A stretch of DNA of 64,000 nucleotides. Origin: Acidisarcina sp. (GTDB lineage: Bacteria; Acidobacteriota; Terriglobia; Terriglobales; Acidobacteriaceae). Positions 38,931-47,401 of the stretch are shown here, piece by piece. The position numbers were made by a program, and so were the translations under genes. Under the pieces are notes generated by a model. The model saw only the letters and a program-made list of their open reading frames with translations, did not search any database and was not told where the DNA came from. The stretch is taken from the NCBI GenBank assembly GCA_035539175.1, contig DATLIY010000007.1:496001-560000 (forward strand). The letters are read 5' to 3'. The stretch's first letter is position 1, and each line of letters begins with the position of its first letter.

Positions 38931-40211
38931 GTGAGTCGTATCTCGTCGTTGTGTTCCGCCGTAGCACTCATCGCAGCATCTTCACTGGCAGCCATCGCGC
39001 AGGCACCGTCTGCGGCCAGCACCGCATCAAGCTTCTCAGTTCGCGATGGCGATCGTGTGGTTTTTTACGGTGATAGCATCACCGAACAGCGGAGATACAC
39101 AGAGTACGTTGAAGAGTATCTTCTGACGCGCTTCCCGCACTGGAAAGTTACCTTCTGGAATGCCGGCGTAGGCGGGGACAAAGTCAGCGGTGGCTGGGCT
39201 GGACCAGTTGATCTGCGGCTCGAACGCGATGTGTTTGCGGAGCGGCCCGACGTGGTGACGATCATGCTCGGCATGAACGACGGCTATTATCGTCCGTCTC
39301 AGCCCGGCATCGCATCCACCTTCAGCGCAGGCTACCGGCACATCGTCGACTCCATTCAGAAGACGCTGCCCCAGGCACGCATCACGCTCATCCAGCCCAG
39401 CCCCTATGACGATGTAACGCGAGACCCCATGTTTCCCGGCGGCTACAACGGCGCATTGCTCAAGTTCAGCGACTCCATCGCACAGCTTGGGCAGGAAAAG
39501 AATCTTGCAGTCGCAGACTTGAATGCTCCCGTCACCTCCTTCCTGAAGACGCTGAACCAAAACTCCCCCGATCTCGCTACGCTGCTGCTGCCGGATCGCG
39601 TGCACCCCTCCGAAGGCGGCCACTGGCTTATGGCTGAGGCGCTGTTGAAGAGATGGAGCGCACCGTCGCTGGTAAGTTCCGTTACCCTCGCCGCAGTTTC
39701 CAAGTCCGGAGCCGAAGCGCAGAATGCAAGCGTGACGGATCTGCGACGCCTAAAAGGAAGGCTTAGCTGGACACAGTTGGATGAAGCTCTGCCGTTGCCC
39801 TTCCCGCCCGCAGAGGTTGACCCCGTGCTTGCCCTCACCGTGAAGCTCTCCGACCTGGTTTCTACCCTAGACCGGCAGATGCTGCAAGTGCGCGGGCTGC
39901 CCACGGGAAACTACGATTTGCTGATCGACGATCGAAAGATTGCGTCCTTCTCTTCAGAGGAGTTGAGCGCAGGCGTCAACCTGGCGACGCTGGAAACACC
40001 GATGCTGGAACAGGCGCGCCTGGTGGCTGTCGATACCGAAAAGAAAAATGAGATAGAAGCATCGCGCTTCAAGATCATCAACGTTTCGGCAACAGCCGAG
40101 GCATCCAAGACGGCTGAAGCTCTGCGTCTCGCTCTGCCCACCGCGGAGGCACGTCAGCGTGCGGATGCGCAACCGCGTCCTCATCGCTTTGAAATTGTTC
40201 CGCACGCATAA
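38931..40211 (+). CDS. Secreted SGNH/GDSL-type hydrolase
   Basis: Exported esterase/deacetylase. Signal peptide (SSLCSAVALIAASSLAAIAQAP), then an SGNH domain in residues about 38-245: block I VVFYGDSITEQ with the nucleophile Ser, block II NAGVGGDKVSGG with its Gly, block III LGMNDGYY with Asn, and block V PDRVHPSEGGH with the Asp/His pair. Members of this group remove acetyl groups from glycans. A C-terminal region (about 260-426) of unknown fold, partly Ala/Glu-rich and basic, follows. GTG 38931 has GGAGGAATT directly upstream, a very strong ribosome site. Close to the rhamnose genes, it may act on rhamnose-rich pectin. Confidence 0.87.
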   Translation: MSRISSLCSAVALIAASSLAAIAQAPSAASTASSFSVRDGDRVVFYGDSITEQRRYTEYVEEYLLTRFPHWKVTFWNAGVGGDKVSGGWAGPVDLRLERDVFAERPDVVTIMLGMNDGYYRPSQPGIASTFSAGYRHIVDSIQKTLPQARITLIQPSPYDDVTRDPMFPGGYNGALLKFSDSIAQLGQEKNLAVADLNAPVTSFLKTLNQNSPDLATLLLPDRVHPSEGGHWLMAEALLKRWSAPSLVSSVTLAAVSKSGAEAQNASVTDLRRLKGRLSWTQLDEALPLPFPPAEVDPVLALTVKLSDLVSTLDRQMLQVRGLPTGNYDLLIDDRKIASFSSEELSAGVNLATLETPMLEQARLVAVDTEKKNEIEASRFKIINVSATAEASKTAEALRLALPTAEARQRADAQPRPHRFEIVPHA

Positions 40212-40245
40212 AACGCCAGGACTCCACGCCTGAAGGTTCCCCATT

Positions 40246-41286
40246 ATGCAATGGAAGTTTGGATTCTACACGGCGGCCGCGGTTCTTCTCGCGGTCGCCG
40301 TAGCTCATTATCGGCCTGCAATTACGCAGAGCGGACAGAAGACAGCGGTTCCGCCAGATAACGCCGCAACCAACAGCCTGCGCAGTGCGTCGGGCTCCAC
40401 ATTTCGCGTACCAAGCGATCCGATCGCGAAACACTGGTCGCTGATTGCATATGGAGATATGCGCTTCACCGATCCCAGCAACACCGAAGCCACCAACCCC
40501 AAGGTACGGCGCTGGCTTGTGGATCAGATTGCCAGGGAGCATCCCGATGCACTGCTGCTCTCCGGCGATGTTCCTTACAACGGCAACGTTGCGAATGACT
40601 ACGATGTGTACCGCGAAGAAGCAGCTCCATGGCGAGAAGCCGGGATCCGCGTCTACCCTGCGCTGGGCAACCATGAACTGCGTGGACCGGAGGCGCTGGA
40701 ACCGCAGAACTGGTGGCACGCCTTCCCCGAGCTGAAGGGACGCCGCTGGTACTCGGTAGAAATGGCGAATGCCTACATCCTCACTCTCGACTCGAATCTA
40801 TCGCTGGATGAGGGAAGCCGCCAACGAAGCTGGTTGGAGGATCAACTCGGCCATCTTCCGCGGGAGACGAAGTTTGTCTTTGTATCGCTGCATCACCCGC
40901 CGGTAGCCGACTCCATCCAGGGCGACTCCTCGCACGATGTTCGCGCCAACGAGCGGCAACTTGCGACGCTGCTGGAAAAGACCGCCGCAGGGTCCTCTGC
41001 CAAGTTTCTGGTGATCGCCGGGCACATTCATAACTATCAGCGCTTCCTGCAAAACGGCGTCGTCTATCTCGTCTCCGGGGGAGGCGGCGCAAAGCCGTAT
41101 CCCATCGCCCGCACAGCGGCAGATCTTTATCGCGATCCGGCTTTTCCGAATTACCACTATGTAAAGTTCGTCTATGACGGAAAGCAACTGAACGCGACGA
41201 TGTACCGCGTACGGTATCCCGAAGGCGCGACCGCAGAGTGGGAGGCAAAGGACACCTTTACGGTCACTCTCAACGCCGAGAAGTAG
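40246..41286 (+). CDS. Exported calcineurin-like metallophosphoesterase
   Basis: Phosphatase/phosphodiesterase with a two-metal centre. The N-terminal 20 residues are a hydrophobic anchor or signal (FGFYTAAAVLLAVAVAH). Metal-ligand motifs in order: LIAYGDMRF, LLLSGDVPYNG, PALGNHELRGP, VSLHHPPVADS and AGHIHNYQR, matching purple acid phosphatase/calcineurin superfamily. GGGGAKPYP near the end is typical of this group. 346 residues. It lies 34 bases after the SGNH gene on the same strand and probably shares its transcript. It ends before a strong two-way terminator. Substrate is unknown. Confidence 0.88.
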   Translation: MQWKFGFYTAAAVLLAVAVAHYRPAITQSGQKTAVPPDNAATNSLRSASGSTFRVPSDPIAKHWSLIAYGDMRFTDPSNTEATNPKVRRWLVDQIAREHPDALLLSGDVPYNGNVANDYDVYREEAAPWREAGIRVYPALGNHELRGPEALEPQNWWHAFPELKGRRWYSVEMANAYILTLDSNLSLDEGSRQRSWLEDQLGHLPRETKFVFVSLHHPPVADSIQGDSSHDVRANERQLATLLEKTAAGSSAKFLVIAGHIHNYQRFLQNGVVYLVSGGGGAKPYPIARTAADLYRDPAFPNYHYVKFVYDGKQLNATMYRVRYPEGATAEWEAKDTFTVTLNAEK

Positions 41287-41320
41287 GCCAGGCTTTCCGG
41301 AAACGGCGTCGCAGTAATCC

Positions 41321-41362
41321 AATAAGTAGAGCCCCGCATACCATCGCGGGGCTCTACTTATT
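41321..41362. terminator. Strong bidirectional terminator
   Basis: A perfect 17-base stem (41321-41337 with 41346-41362, loop of eight) has AATAAGTAGAGC at its base, so each strand ends in an A/T-rich run (TTATTTTC on +). It separates the convergent metallophosphoesterase and lemA genes. Confidence 0.9.
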
Positions 41363-41383
41363 TTCGGATTGTGAGATAGCCGG

Positions 41384-41968
41384 TTACTGGTTGAACTTAA
41401 CGGTTGGTACGGCTCGCGAGCCTTCGCTGGCCTGGAAGTAGGCCGGGTTACGATGGAAGCCTGCAATACCCGCCCATATGCTGTTGGGAAACTGCTGGAT
41501 GAAGGTGTTGTAGTCCTGCAGTGCCTCGTTGTACCTGCGACGTTCTACCGAGATGCGGTTTTCCGTTCCGGCCAGTTCATCCTGCAGCCGCATAAAGTTC
41601 TGGTTCGACTTCAGTTCGGGATAGTTCTCCGACAAGGCAAGCAGCCGCCCGAAGGCCGAATCCAGGCGCCCGTTTGCTTCGATCTTGGATTGTGGATCGC
41701 GGGCATTCAGCAAGCCGGCGCGCGCATTGGCGATATCGCCGAAGACGGTCTGCTCCTGCTTAGCGTAGCCCTTCACCGTTTCGACAAGGTTCGGAATAAG
41801 GTCTGCGCGGCGTTGCAGCACAATGTCCACCTGCGACCAGGCGCTCTTGACGGCCTCATCCTTGGCCACCATCTGGTTTTTCGCGCTGATATAGCTGCCG
41901 GCAATCAGCAGCAACACGATAAAGATGACACCTACTACGGCTAAACCGATCCAAAGCCCGCGCTTCAT
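41384..41968 (-). CDS. lemA: LemA-family membrane protein
   Basis: Single N-terminal membrane anchor (residues 5-25, GLWIGLAVVGVIFIVLLLIA) followed by an all-helical domain outside the membrane. LemA hallmarks: NQMVAKDEAVKSAWSQVDI, RRADLIPNLVETVKGYA, and the later ENYPELKSNQNF with RRRYNEAVQDYN-like region. ATG 41968 is chosen as AAGGAGAA is eight bases upstream; the in-frame ATG 41995 is weaker. It follows the TPM-domain gene in the same direction with a gap of about 90 bases; the two are found together in many bacteria. Molecular role is not established. Confidence 0.92.
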   Translation of the reverse strand: MKRGLWIGLAVVGVIFIVLLLIAGSYISAKNQMVAKDEAVKSAWSQVDIVLQRRADLIPNLVETVKGYAKQEQTVFGDIANARAGLLNARDPQSKIEANGRLDSAFGRLLALSENYPELKSNQNFMRLQDELAGTENRISVERRRYNEALQDYNTFIQQFPNSIWAGIAGFHRNPAYFQASEGSRAVPTVKFNQ

Positions 41969-42061
41969 AGCTACATTCTCCTTGCTCCAAATCATCCGAT
42001 CTGGAGAACCGGGTTACCAACACTGTGGGGAATCAAAAAACAAAAGCCAAGCTTGAATAGC

Positions 42062-42847
42062 TTACCAGTCTCCGCTGGCACCTCCGCCCCCGGAGCTGCC
42101 GCCGCCAAACCCGCCGAAACCTCCACCCCCGCCATCGCCACCGCCGCCCCAGCGACCACCGCCACCTCTGCCTCCACCGCCAAGCAACATGCCGAGCAGG
42201 AAGCCAAGCAGTCCTCCCCCACCCAATCGGGAGAGCAGGGCAAGAACAAAGAAGATGACAATTGCGAAGAGAAGGATTTGCCCCAGGCTCAGCGGCTTGC
42301 CTATAGGCTGCGGCGGCCCTCGACGAGGTGCGCCCTGAATGGTGACGCCTGCGTCCGCAGCGATCACCTGCGCAACCTGCTGCACCGCAAGAGTAACGGC
42401 GGAATCGAAGTCATTGGCGCGCAGATAAGGAACCATCTGCCTGCCGATATCTCCCACCTTGCCATCGGGCAGGATGCCTTCGAGTCCATAGCCCGTCGTG
42501 ATGCGGCGCTTGTGGTCCTCGGTGGCGAGCAAGATCATAATGCCGCGATCCGTACTCTTGCCGCCAATCTTCCATTTGTCCCAGAGGCGAATCGCGTAAT
42601 CGTCGATATCCCCGCCGTCAAGGTTCTTAACGGTGACTACAGCAATCTGGGCATGCGCCTGCTGATCCACCTGAAGGCAGTACCGATCGAGAGCCTGCAC
42701 CGTCGCGGGAGACAGGACGTGGGCAAAATCGCTGACGTAATCGGTGGGTTGAGGCAGATCTTCAATTCGCTCTGCGGATGCCACTAGTCCGGCAGAGCAA
42801 AGAAATAGCAATAAGAACAGAGTCGTGCTGATTCGGCACCGCATCAT
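42062..42847 (-). CDS. TPM-domain protein with Gly-rich tail (YgcG family)
   Basis: Signal peptide (TLFLLLFLCSAGLVASA) and a TPM domain in residues about 30-155 (PQPTDYVSDFAHVLSPATVQALDRY, IAVVTVKNLDGGDIDDYAIRLWDKW, GIMILLATEDHKRRITTGYGLEG). A second hydrophobic segment (about 188-205) gives a membrane anchor, followed by a remarkable run of Gly with Arg, Trp, Phe and Ser up to the end. Such tails are common in YgcG-type proteins. First gene of a two-gene unit with lemA. The TPM fold has phosphatase-like or photosystem-repair members; the function here is unknown. Confidence 0.88.
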   Translation of the reverse strand: MMRCRISTTLFLLLFLCSAGLVASAERIEDLPQPTDYVSDFAHVLSPATVQALDRYCLQVDQQAHAQIAVVTVKNLDGGDIDDYAIRLWDKWKIGGKSTDRGIMILLATEDHKRRITTGYGLEGILPDGKVGDIGRQMVPYLRANDFDSAVTLAVQQVAQVIAADAGVTIQGAPRRGPPQPIGKPLSLGQILLFAIVIFFVLALLSRLGGGGLLGFLLGMLLGGGGRGGGGRWGGGGDGGGGGFGGFGGGSSGGGGASGDW

Positions 42848-42953
42848 GTGCCGTTATTGTACCCAGAAATCCGGACCACCACCTATTGGCGGCGGCTCGC
42901 ATCCGGGGAATCGCTATACATTATCAAGCGTCTTCCTGGTTATTATCGAGCGC

Positions 42954-43601
42954 CTACTTCCTGGTCACGCCCGAAGATGCCGCATTCGATTTGGCCAGTT
43001 GCTGCACCTCATCGAGGTGAGATTTGATTACCGGAGCGCCCTTCTGTGCTGCGTCCTTCACTGCCGGAATCACCGCAGACTCCGACTCACGTTGGAACTC
43101 GGCATAATCCTTCTTGTGGTCCTTCACCATCGCCTGGAGATAAGCCGCATCGAAGTCACTGCCGGAGAGTCCCTGCAGCTTGGTCAGCAATTCATTGTCC
43201 TGCTTGGCGAGAGTCGTCGGAATCTTGACACCGATCTGTTGCGCGACTGGTTTCATCTGCTCACCAAGCCGCGTATGGTCATCGACCATACGCTGACCGA
43301 ATTTCTTCACGTCGTCATTGCTGCCCTTCTCCGCTGCGAGCTTGCCGAGAGCTACTTCAGCCATTCCGCCCTGCAGCGCATCATGGACAAACTTCTGATC
43401 CATCTGCTGCTGCGAGAAGCTTTCTGTCTCGGTGGAGGGCCGACTCTCATCCATGCCGGGTCTTTGACCGATTCCGGGAGAGGCGCTGTTCGGCGGTCCC
43501 TGCGTCGGGGGTCCCTGCATCTGGCCGAGCGCTATCCCTGCCGATAGAAGGGACGACGCGGCAAACCACAGCAGGCCACGCGGAATCCAGTTATAGCTCA
43601 T
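42954..43601 (-). CDS. Exported DUF4142 (ferritin-like helical) protein
   Basis: Signal peptide (GLLWFAASSLLSAGIALG) followed by a Pro/Gln/Ser-rich spacer, then a four-helix domain of the DUF4142 type (residues about 68-205). Family features are FVHDALQGGMAEVALGKLAAEKG, VKKFGQRMVDDHTRLGEQ and FDAAYLQAMVKDHKKDYAEF. DUF4142 proteins are exported and often linked to stress; no metal-binding set is evident beyond His in the DDHT and KDHKKD helices. 215 residues, complete. Divergent from fetA, upstream of the TPM gene with about 100 bases between. Confidence 0.87.
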   Translation of the reverse strand: MSYNWIPRGLLWFAASSLLSAGIALGQMQGPPTQGPPNSASPGIGQRPGMDESRPSTETESFSQQQMDQKFVHDALQGGMAEVALGKLAAEKGSNDDVKKFGQRMVDDHTRLGEQMKPVAQQIGVKIPTTLAKQDNELLTKLQGLSGSDFDAAYLQAMVKDHKKDYAEFQRESESAVIPAVKDAAQKGAPVIKSHLDEVQQLAKSNAASSGVTRK

Positions 43602-43723
43602 CCTTCACCACCTGTCCTATCGAGGTGAGATACAGAAAATCACCGCGACGATGCCCGCTGTTCTCTCCGCTATCCGATGGGAAACCTGGCAGGCTGCGCT
43701 CCGTGTAGACTGACCTTGCGCCT

Positions 43724-44425
43724 ATGAGTTCCTCTCCCAATGTGCTGGAGTGTATTGACTTAAGCCGTGTGTTACCCGCGACGGCAGAGAAGCCTGCCAA
43801 AATTCTGCTCAGTGGAGTGAGCTTTCCTGTAACGCGCGGCGAAGTGCTGGCTGTCGTGGGACCGAGCGGCGCGGGCAAGAGCACGCTTCTTCGTTTGCTC
43901 AATCGCCTGGACGAGCCCACCGGCGGTTCCGTTCTATTCCATGGAAAGGATTATCGGGAAATTCCTCCGCGCGAGTTACGGCGGCAGGTTGGAATGGTGA
44001 TGCAGAGAGCCTTCCTCTTTCCCGGTACGATCGCGGACAACGTACGGTTTGGGCCGAAGCAGCAAGGCATCGACCTTCCGGATGCGACGGTTGCGGACCT
44101 GCTGGTGCAGGTGGGTCTGGCGGGCTTTGCGGATCATGACGCCTTGACGCTCTCTGGAGGAGAGGCGCAGCGAGTTGCCATCACTCGTGCGCTGGCGAAC
44201 AAGCCAGAGGTGCTCCTGCTCGACGAGCCGACGTCAGCCCTGGATGACGCTTCGAAACTTGCGGTGGAGAGTCTGCTGGAGTCGCTCATCCGGCAGCGCC
44301 ACCTCACCTGCGTATGGGTAACACACGATGCGGCGCAGGCCCGGCGAATGGCAGATATGGTCCTGATGCTGGAGGCTGGCCGCGTGACCGCGCACGGCAA
44401 TGCAAAGGAGCTGCTCCATGCTTAG
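43724..44425 (+). CDS. fetA: ABC transporter ATPase, FetA/YbbL-like
   Basis: Nucleotide-binding subunit of an iron-exporter-type ABC system. Walker A GPSGAGKST, Q-loop QRAFLFPGTI, signature LSGGEAQRVAITRAL, Walker B LLLDEPTSALDD and the H-loop VTHDAAQARRMAD are all intact. 233 residues, normal. The partner membrane subunit gene begins inside the last codons (ATG 44418), so they are translationally coupled. In E. coli the FetAB pair exports iron and protects from oxidative stress; whether the substrate is the same here is inference from the pairing with the UPF0014 permease. Confidence 0.9.
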   Translation: MSSSPNVLECIDLSRVLPATAEKPAKILLSGVSFPVTRGEVLAVVGPSGAGKSTLLRLLNRLDEPTGGSVLFHGKDYREIPPRELRRQVGMVMQRAFLFPGTIADNVRFGPKQQGIDLPDATVADLLVQVGLAGFADHDALTLSGGEAQRVAITRALANKPEVLLLDEPTSALDDASKLAVESLLESLIRQRHLTCVWVTHDAAQARRMADMVLMLEAGRVTAHGNAKELLHA

Positions 44426-45200
44426 TCACTTTTTCCATAGCCAGTTGGGCCTGGGCGCCGCCGAGTGCATCGCCGCTGCGGTGATCGCGCTGCTGGCCAT
44501 GGTGCTGGCCCGGCGGCGCGGCGTGGATATGCTCGGCGATCTGCCGCTGGCGTTGTTGCGCGGCATTGCGCAAGTCGTCGCCGTGGGCGCGATTCTTGCC
44601 GCCCTGCTGCATGGACCGCAGTGGACCTCCCTGATCGTTCTGAGCATCATGATGATCGCGGCTGCGACCATCGTGCGCCGCAGGGCGAAGAGCATCCCTC
44701 GGGCATTTACGCTCGCGCTGATTTCCATCTTTGTCGGTGCGGGCAGCGTAATCGCGATCATGGTCGCCCTCGGCGTCATTCCGCTGCGCATCACCATATT
44801 GATCCCGGTCGGCAGCATGATCATCGCCAACACTATGAATACCCAGGCACTCTTTCTGGATCGATTTCGCGGGGAACTAAAGAGCCATGTTGGCGAGATC
44901 GAATCGGCCCTGGCTCTTGGAGCGACACCTGATGCGGCGTCGATTCGCTACCTGCAGGCGGCGTACAAGGCGAGCCTGATCCCCTCTATCGACAACGTGC
45001 GCTCGCTGGGCATTGTGTGGATCCCGGGCCTCATGGCCGGAATGATTCTCTCCGGCTCATCGCCTGTCTATGCTGCGCTTTACCAGTTTGTGGTCATCAC
45101 GACGATCTTCTCTGCCGCCGCTATTACCTGCCTCACGGCAAGCTACCTGATCACCGGCAGGGTCTTCACGGAGCATCAGCAGTTGTTGATCCGCGGCTAA
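44418..45200 (+). CDS. fetB: ABC transporter permease, FetB/YbbM-like (UPF0014)
   Basis: Membrane partner of FetA. About seven hydrophobic helices are visible. UPF0014 features: VVAVGAILAALLH, MIAAATIVRRRAKSIP, MIIANTMNTQALFLDRF, EIESALALGATPDAASI and the conserved VRSLGIVWIPGLMAGMILSGSSP near residue 195. ATG 44418 has AAGGAG eight bases upstream and overlaps the fetA stop by eight bases. An in-frame ATG at 44400 is less likely. 260 residues. Predicted role, with FetA, is efflux of iron or another cation across the inner membrane. Confidence 0.9.
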   Translation: MLSHFFHSQLGLGAAECIAAAVIALLAMVLARRRGVDMLGDLPLALLRGIAQVVAVGAILAALLHGPQWTSLIVLSIMMIAAATIVRRRAKSIPRAFTLALISIFVGAGSVIAIMVALGVIPLRITILIPVGSMIIANTMNTQALFLDRFRGELKSHVGEIESALALGATPDAASIRYLQAAYKASLIPSIDNVRSLGIVWIPGLMAGMILSGSSPVYAALYQFVVITTIFSAAAITCLTASYLITGRVFTEHQQLLIRG

Positions 45201-45262
45201 GCTCCCTTTTCTGCGCGGACCACTACACGGCAAGCGCCGGGCGGGGTATGCTTGCCTCAGCT

Positions 45263-47365
45263 ATGAGCACACCCGAGACCGCTACTTCCCAAGCAAACGC
45301 TAAAGCAGACGCTGCACCGGTTGCCCGCCGCGAACCGAAGCAAACCACTCTCCATGGCCACACGCTGGTCGATGACTATGCCTGGCTGCGCGAGAAATCG
45401 AGCCCTGAAGTCGTCGCCTATCTGGAGGCGGAGAATGCCTACTCCAACGCCATCATGCAAGGGACGGAGAATCTGCAGAAGGAGCTCTACGACGAGATGG
45501 TGGGGCACATCAAGGAGACCGATGTATCGGTTCCCTTCCCGGAGCGCGGCTACCTCTACTACACGCGCACGGAGCAGGGGCTCCAGTACCCCATCTATTG
45601 CCGCAAGTCGCGCCAGGAGGGAGACAAGGCGCCGGAGCAGGTACTGCTCGACGTCAACGAGCTGGCAAAGAATGAAGACTTTATGGCGGTGGATGTCTTT
45701 ACCGTATCCGATGACGGCAACCTGCTTGCCTACTCCACCGACACGACAGGCTTCCGCCAGTACACGCTCCATGTGAAGGACCTGCGCACGGGTGAGACGC
45801 TCGCCGATCGCGTGGAGCGCGTTGGCTCCATCGTCTGGGCGAACGACAATCGAACCCTCTTCTACTCGGTGGAGGATGAGGAGCAGAAACGCCAATACCA
45901 GTTCTACCGGCATGTTGTGGGCGCTCCCCACGAGCAGGATGTGCTGGTGTACGAAGAAAAGGATGAACGATTCAACATCGGTGCCGGCCGCACCTGCGAT
46001 GGCCAGTACATCATCCTCGCCTCTGGCAGCCACACCACGACGGAAGAGCAGTTTCTTCCCGCCGGAACACCCGAGGGCGCATGGACGCTCATCCACCCGA
46101 GAGAAGATGACCTGGAGTACTACGCCGATCATCGCAATGGCATCTTCTACATCCGCACCAACGACGCTGGCAGAAATTTCCGGCTGGTTACCACGCCCGT
46201 TGACAAGCCGGGACGCGAACATTGGACAGAGATGCTGCCGCACCGCCCCGATGTGATGCTGGAAGAGGTTGAGGTATTCGCGTCTTTCTACGCAGCGTGG
46301 GAGCGCAGCAACGGCCTGCCGACGCTCCGCGTCTTTCGCTTCGCTGATGCGGGCCTGTCCACTGGACCAGCGGCGGAAGTCTCCTTCCCGGAACCGGTAT
46401 ATAGCGTAGACCCATACATCAATCGCGAGTTCGACACGACGAAATACCGCTATAACTACCAGTCGCTGGTAACGCCCGCGTCGGTCTACGAGTATGACGT
46501 CCTCAGCGGAACCTCGGCCCTCCTCAAGCAGCAGGAGGTTCCCGGCGGCTTCGACCGGTCGCTGTACCAATCCGAGCGCATCTTTGCCAAGGCCGCCGAC
46601 GGAGTCGATATTCCCGTCTCCATCGTCTATCGCAAAGATAAAAAGGGCAACGGCGCCAATCCGCTGTGGGTCTATGGCTATGGCTCGTATGGATATGCGC
46701 TGCCGATTCGCTTCAGTTCGAACCGCCTGATCTTGTTGGATCGCGGATTTGTGCTTGCCTTTGCGCATATTCGCGGCGGCGGAGACATGGGGAAGCCATG
46801 GCATGACGCCGGACGGCTGATGCAGAAGCGAAACACCTTCACCGACTTCATTACGGTGACGGAAGCGTTAACCGCGAAGGGCTATGGCGACCCGAATCGA
46901 GTTGCGATCGAAGGCGGCAGCGCCGGTGGATTACTGATGGGTGCCGTCGCCAACATGCGGCCCGAACTCTTCCGCGCCGTCGTCTCGCATGTCCCCTTTG
47001 TCGACGTGATGAACACGATGCTGGATGCTTCCCTCCCGCTGACGGTGCCGGAGTACGAGGAGTGGGGCAATCCCAATGAGCAGCCTGCGTTCGAGTACAT
47101 GCTCAGCTACTCCCCTTATGACAACCTGCGGCAGGCCGCCTATCCCGCAATGCTGGTCAAAACCTCTCTGAACGATAGTCAGGTCATGTATTGGGAGCCG
47201 GCGAAATATGTGGCGAAGCTGCGCACGCTCGACACCGGCGGCCACGCTCTGCTGCTCTACACCAACATGAGCGCAGGCCATGGCGGCGCCAGCGGCCGCT
47301 ATGACTACCTGAAGGAGATCGCCTTCGATTACGCATTCCTCATGCGCGAATTAGGAGTGGCGTAG
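45263..47365 (+). CDS. ptrB: Oligopeptidase B (S9A serine peptidase)
   Basis: Cleaves after basic residues in short peptides. N-terminal part is a seven-blade beta propeller with the usual entry HTLVDDYAWLRE and GNLLAYSTDTTG. The C-terminal alpha/beta hydrolase (residues about 430-700) holds GGSAGGLLMGAVANMRP with the catalytic Ser, NDSQVMYWEPAKY with the Asp and NMSAGHGGASGR with the His. VPFVDVMNTMLDASLPLTVPEYEEWGNP is characteristic of oligopeptidase B. 700 residues from ATG 45263; an upstream open frame reaches back to 45017 inside fetB but is not conserved-looking, and no signal peptide exists, so the enzyme is probably cytoplasmic. Confidence 0.92.
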   Translation: MSTPETATSQANAKADAAPVARREPKQTTLHGHTLVDDYAWLREKSSPEVVAYLEAENAYSNAIMQGTENLQKELYDEMVGHIKETDVSVPFPERGYLYYTRTEQGLQYPIYCRKSRQEGDKAPEQVLLDVNELAKNEDFMAVDVFTVSDDGNLLAYSTDTTGFRQYTLHVKDLRTGETLADRVERVGSIVWANDNRTLFYSVEDEEQKRQYQFYRHVVGAPHEQDVLVYEEKDERFNIGAGRTCDGQYIILASGSHTTTEEQFLPAGTPEGAWTLIHPREDDLEYYADHRNGIFYIRTNDAGRNFRLVTTPVDKPGREHWTEMLPHRPDVMLEEVEVFASFYAAWERSNGLPTLRVFRFADAGLSTGPAAEVSFPEPVYSVDPYINREFDTTKYRYNYQSLVTPASVYEYDVLSGTSALLKQQEVPGGFDRSLYQSERIFAKAADGVDIPVSIVYRKDKKGNGANPLWVYGYGSYGYALPIRFSSNRLILLDRGFVLAFAHIRGGGDMGKPWHDAGRLMQKRNTFTDFITVTEALTAKGYGDPNRVAIEGGSAGGLLMGAVANMRPELFRAVVSHVPFVDVMNTMLDASLPLTVPEYEEWGNPNEQPAFEYMLSYSPYDNLRQAAYPAMLVKTSLNDSQVMYWEPAKYVAKLRTLDTGGHALLLYTNMSAGHGGASGRYDYLKEIAFDYAFLMRELGVA

Positions 47366-47401
47366 CTGGGGTGAGAACGCGCAGTGCCGCGAGAGCAGGA
47401 G

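Noticed and set aside
45017-45262. N-terminal extension of oligopeptidase B
   Set aside because: It lies inside fetB in another frame and lacks family similarity; ATG 45263 starts the conserved protein.
45257-46804. Long antisense open frame (515 codons) inside oligopeptidase B
   Set aside because: The + strand carries intact S9A motifs over the whole span; long antisense frames are common in GC-rich genes, and this one has no domain pattern or ribosome site.
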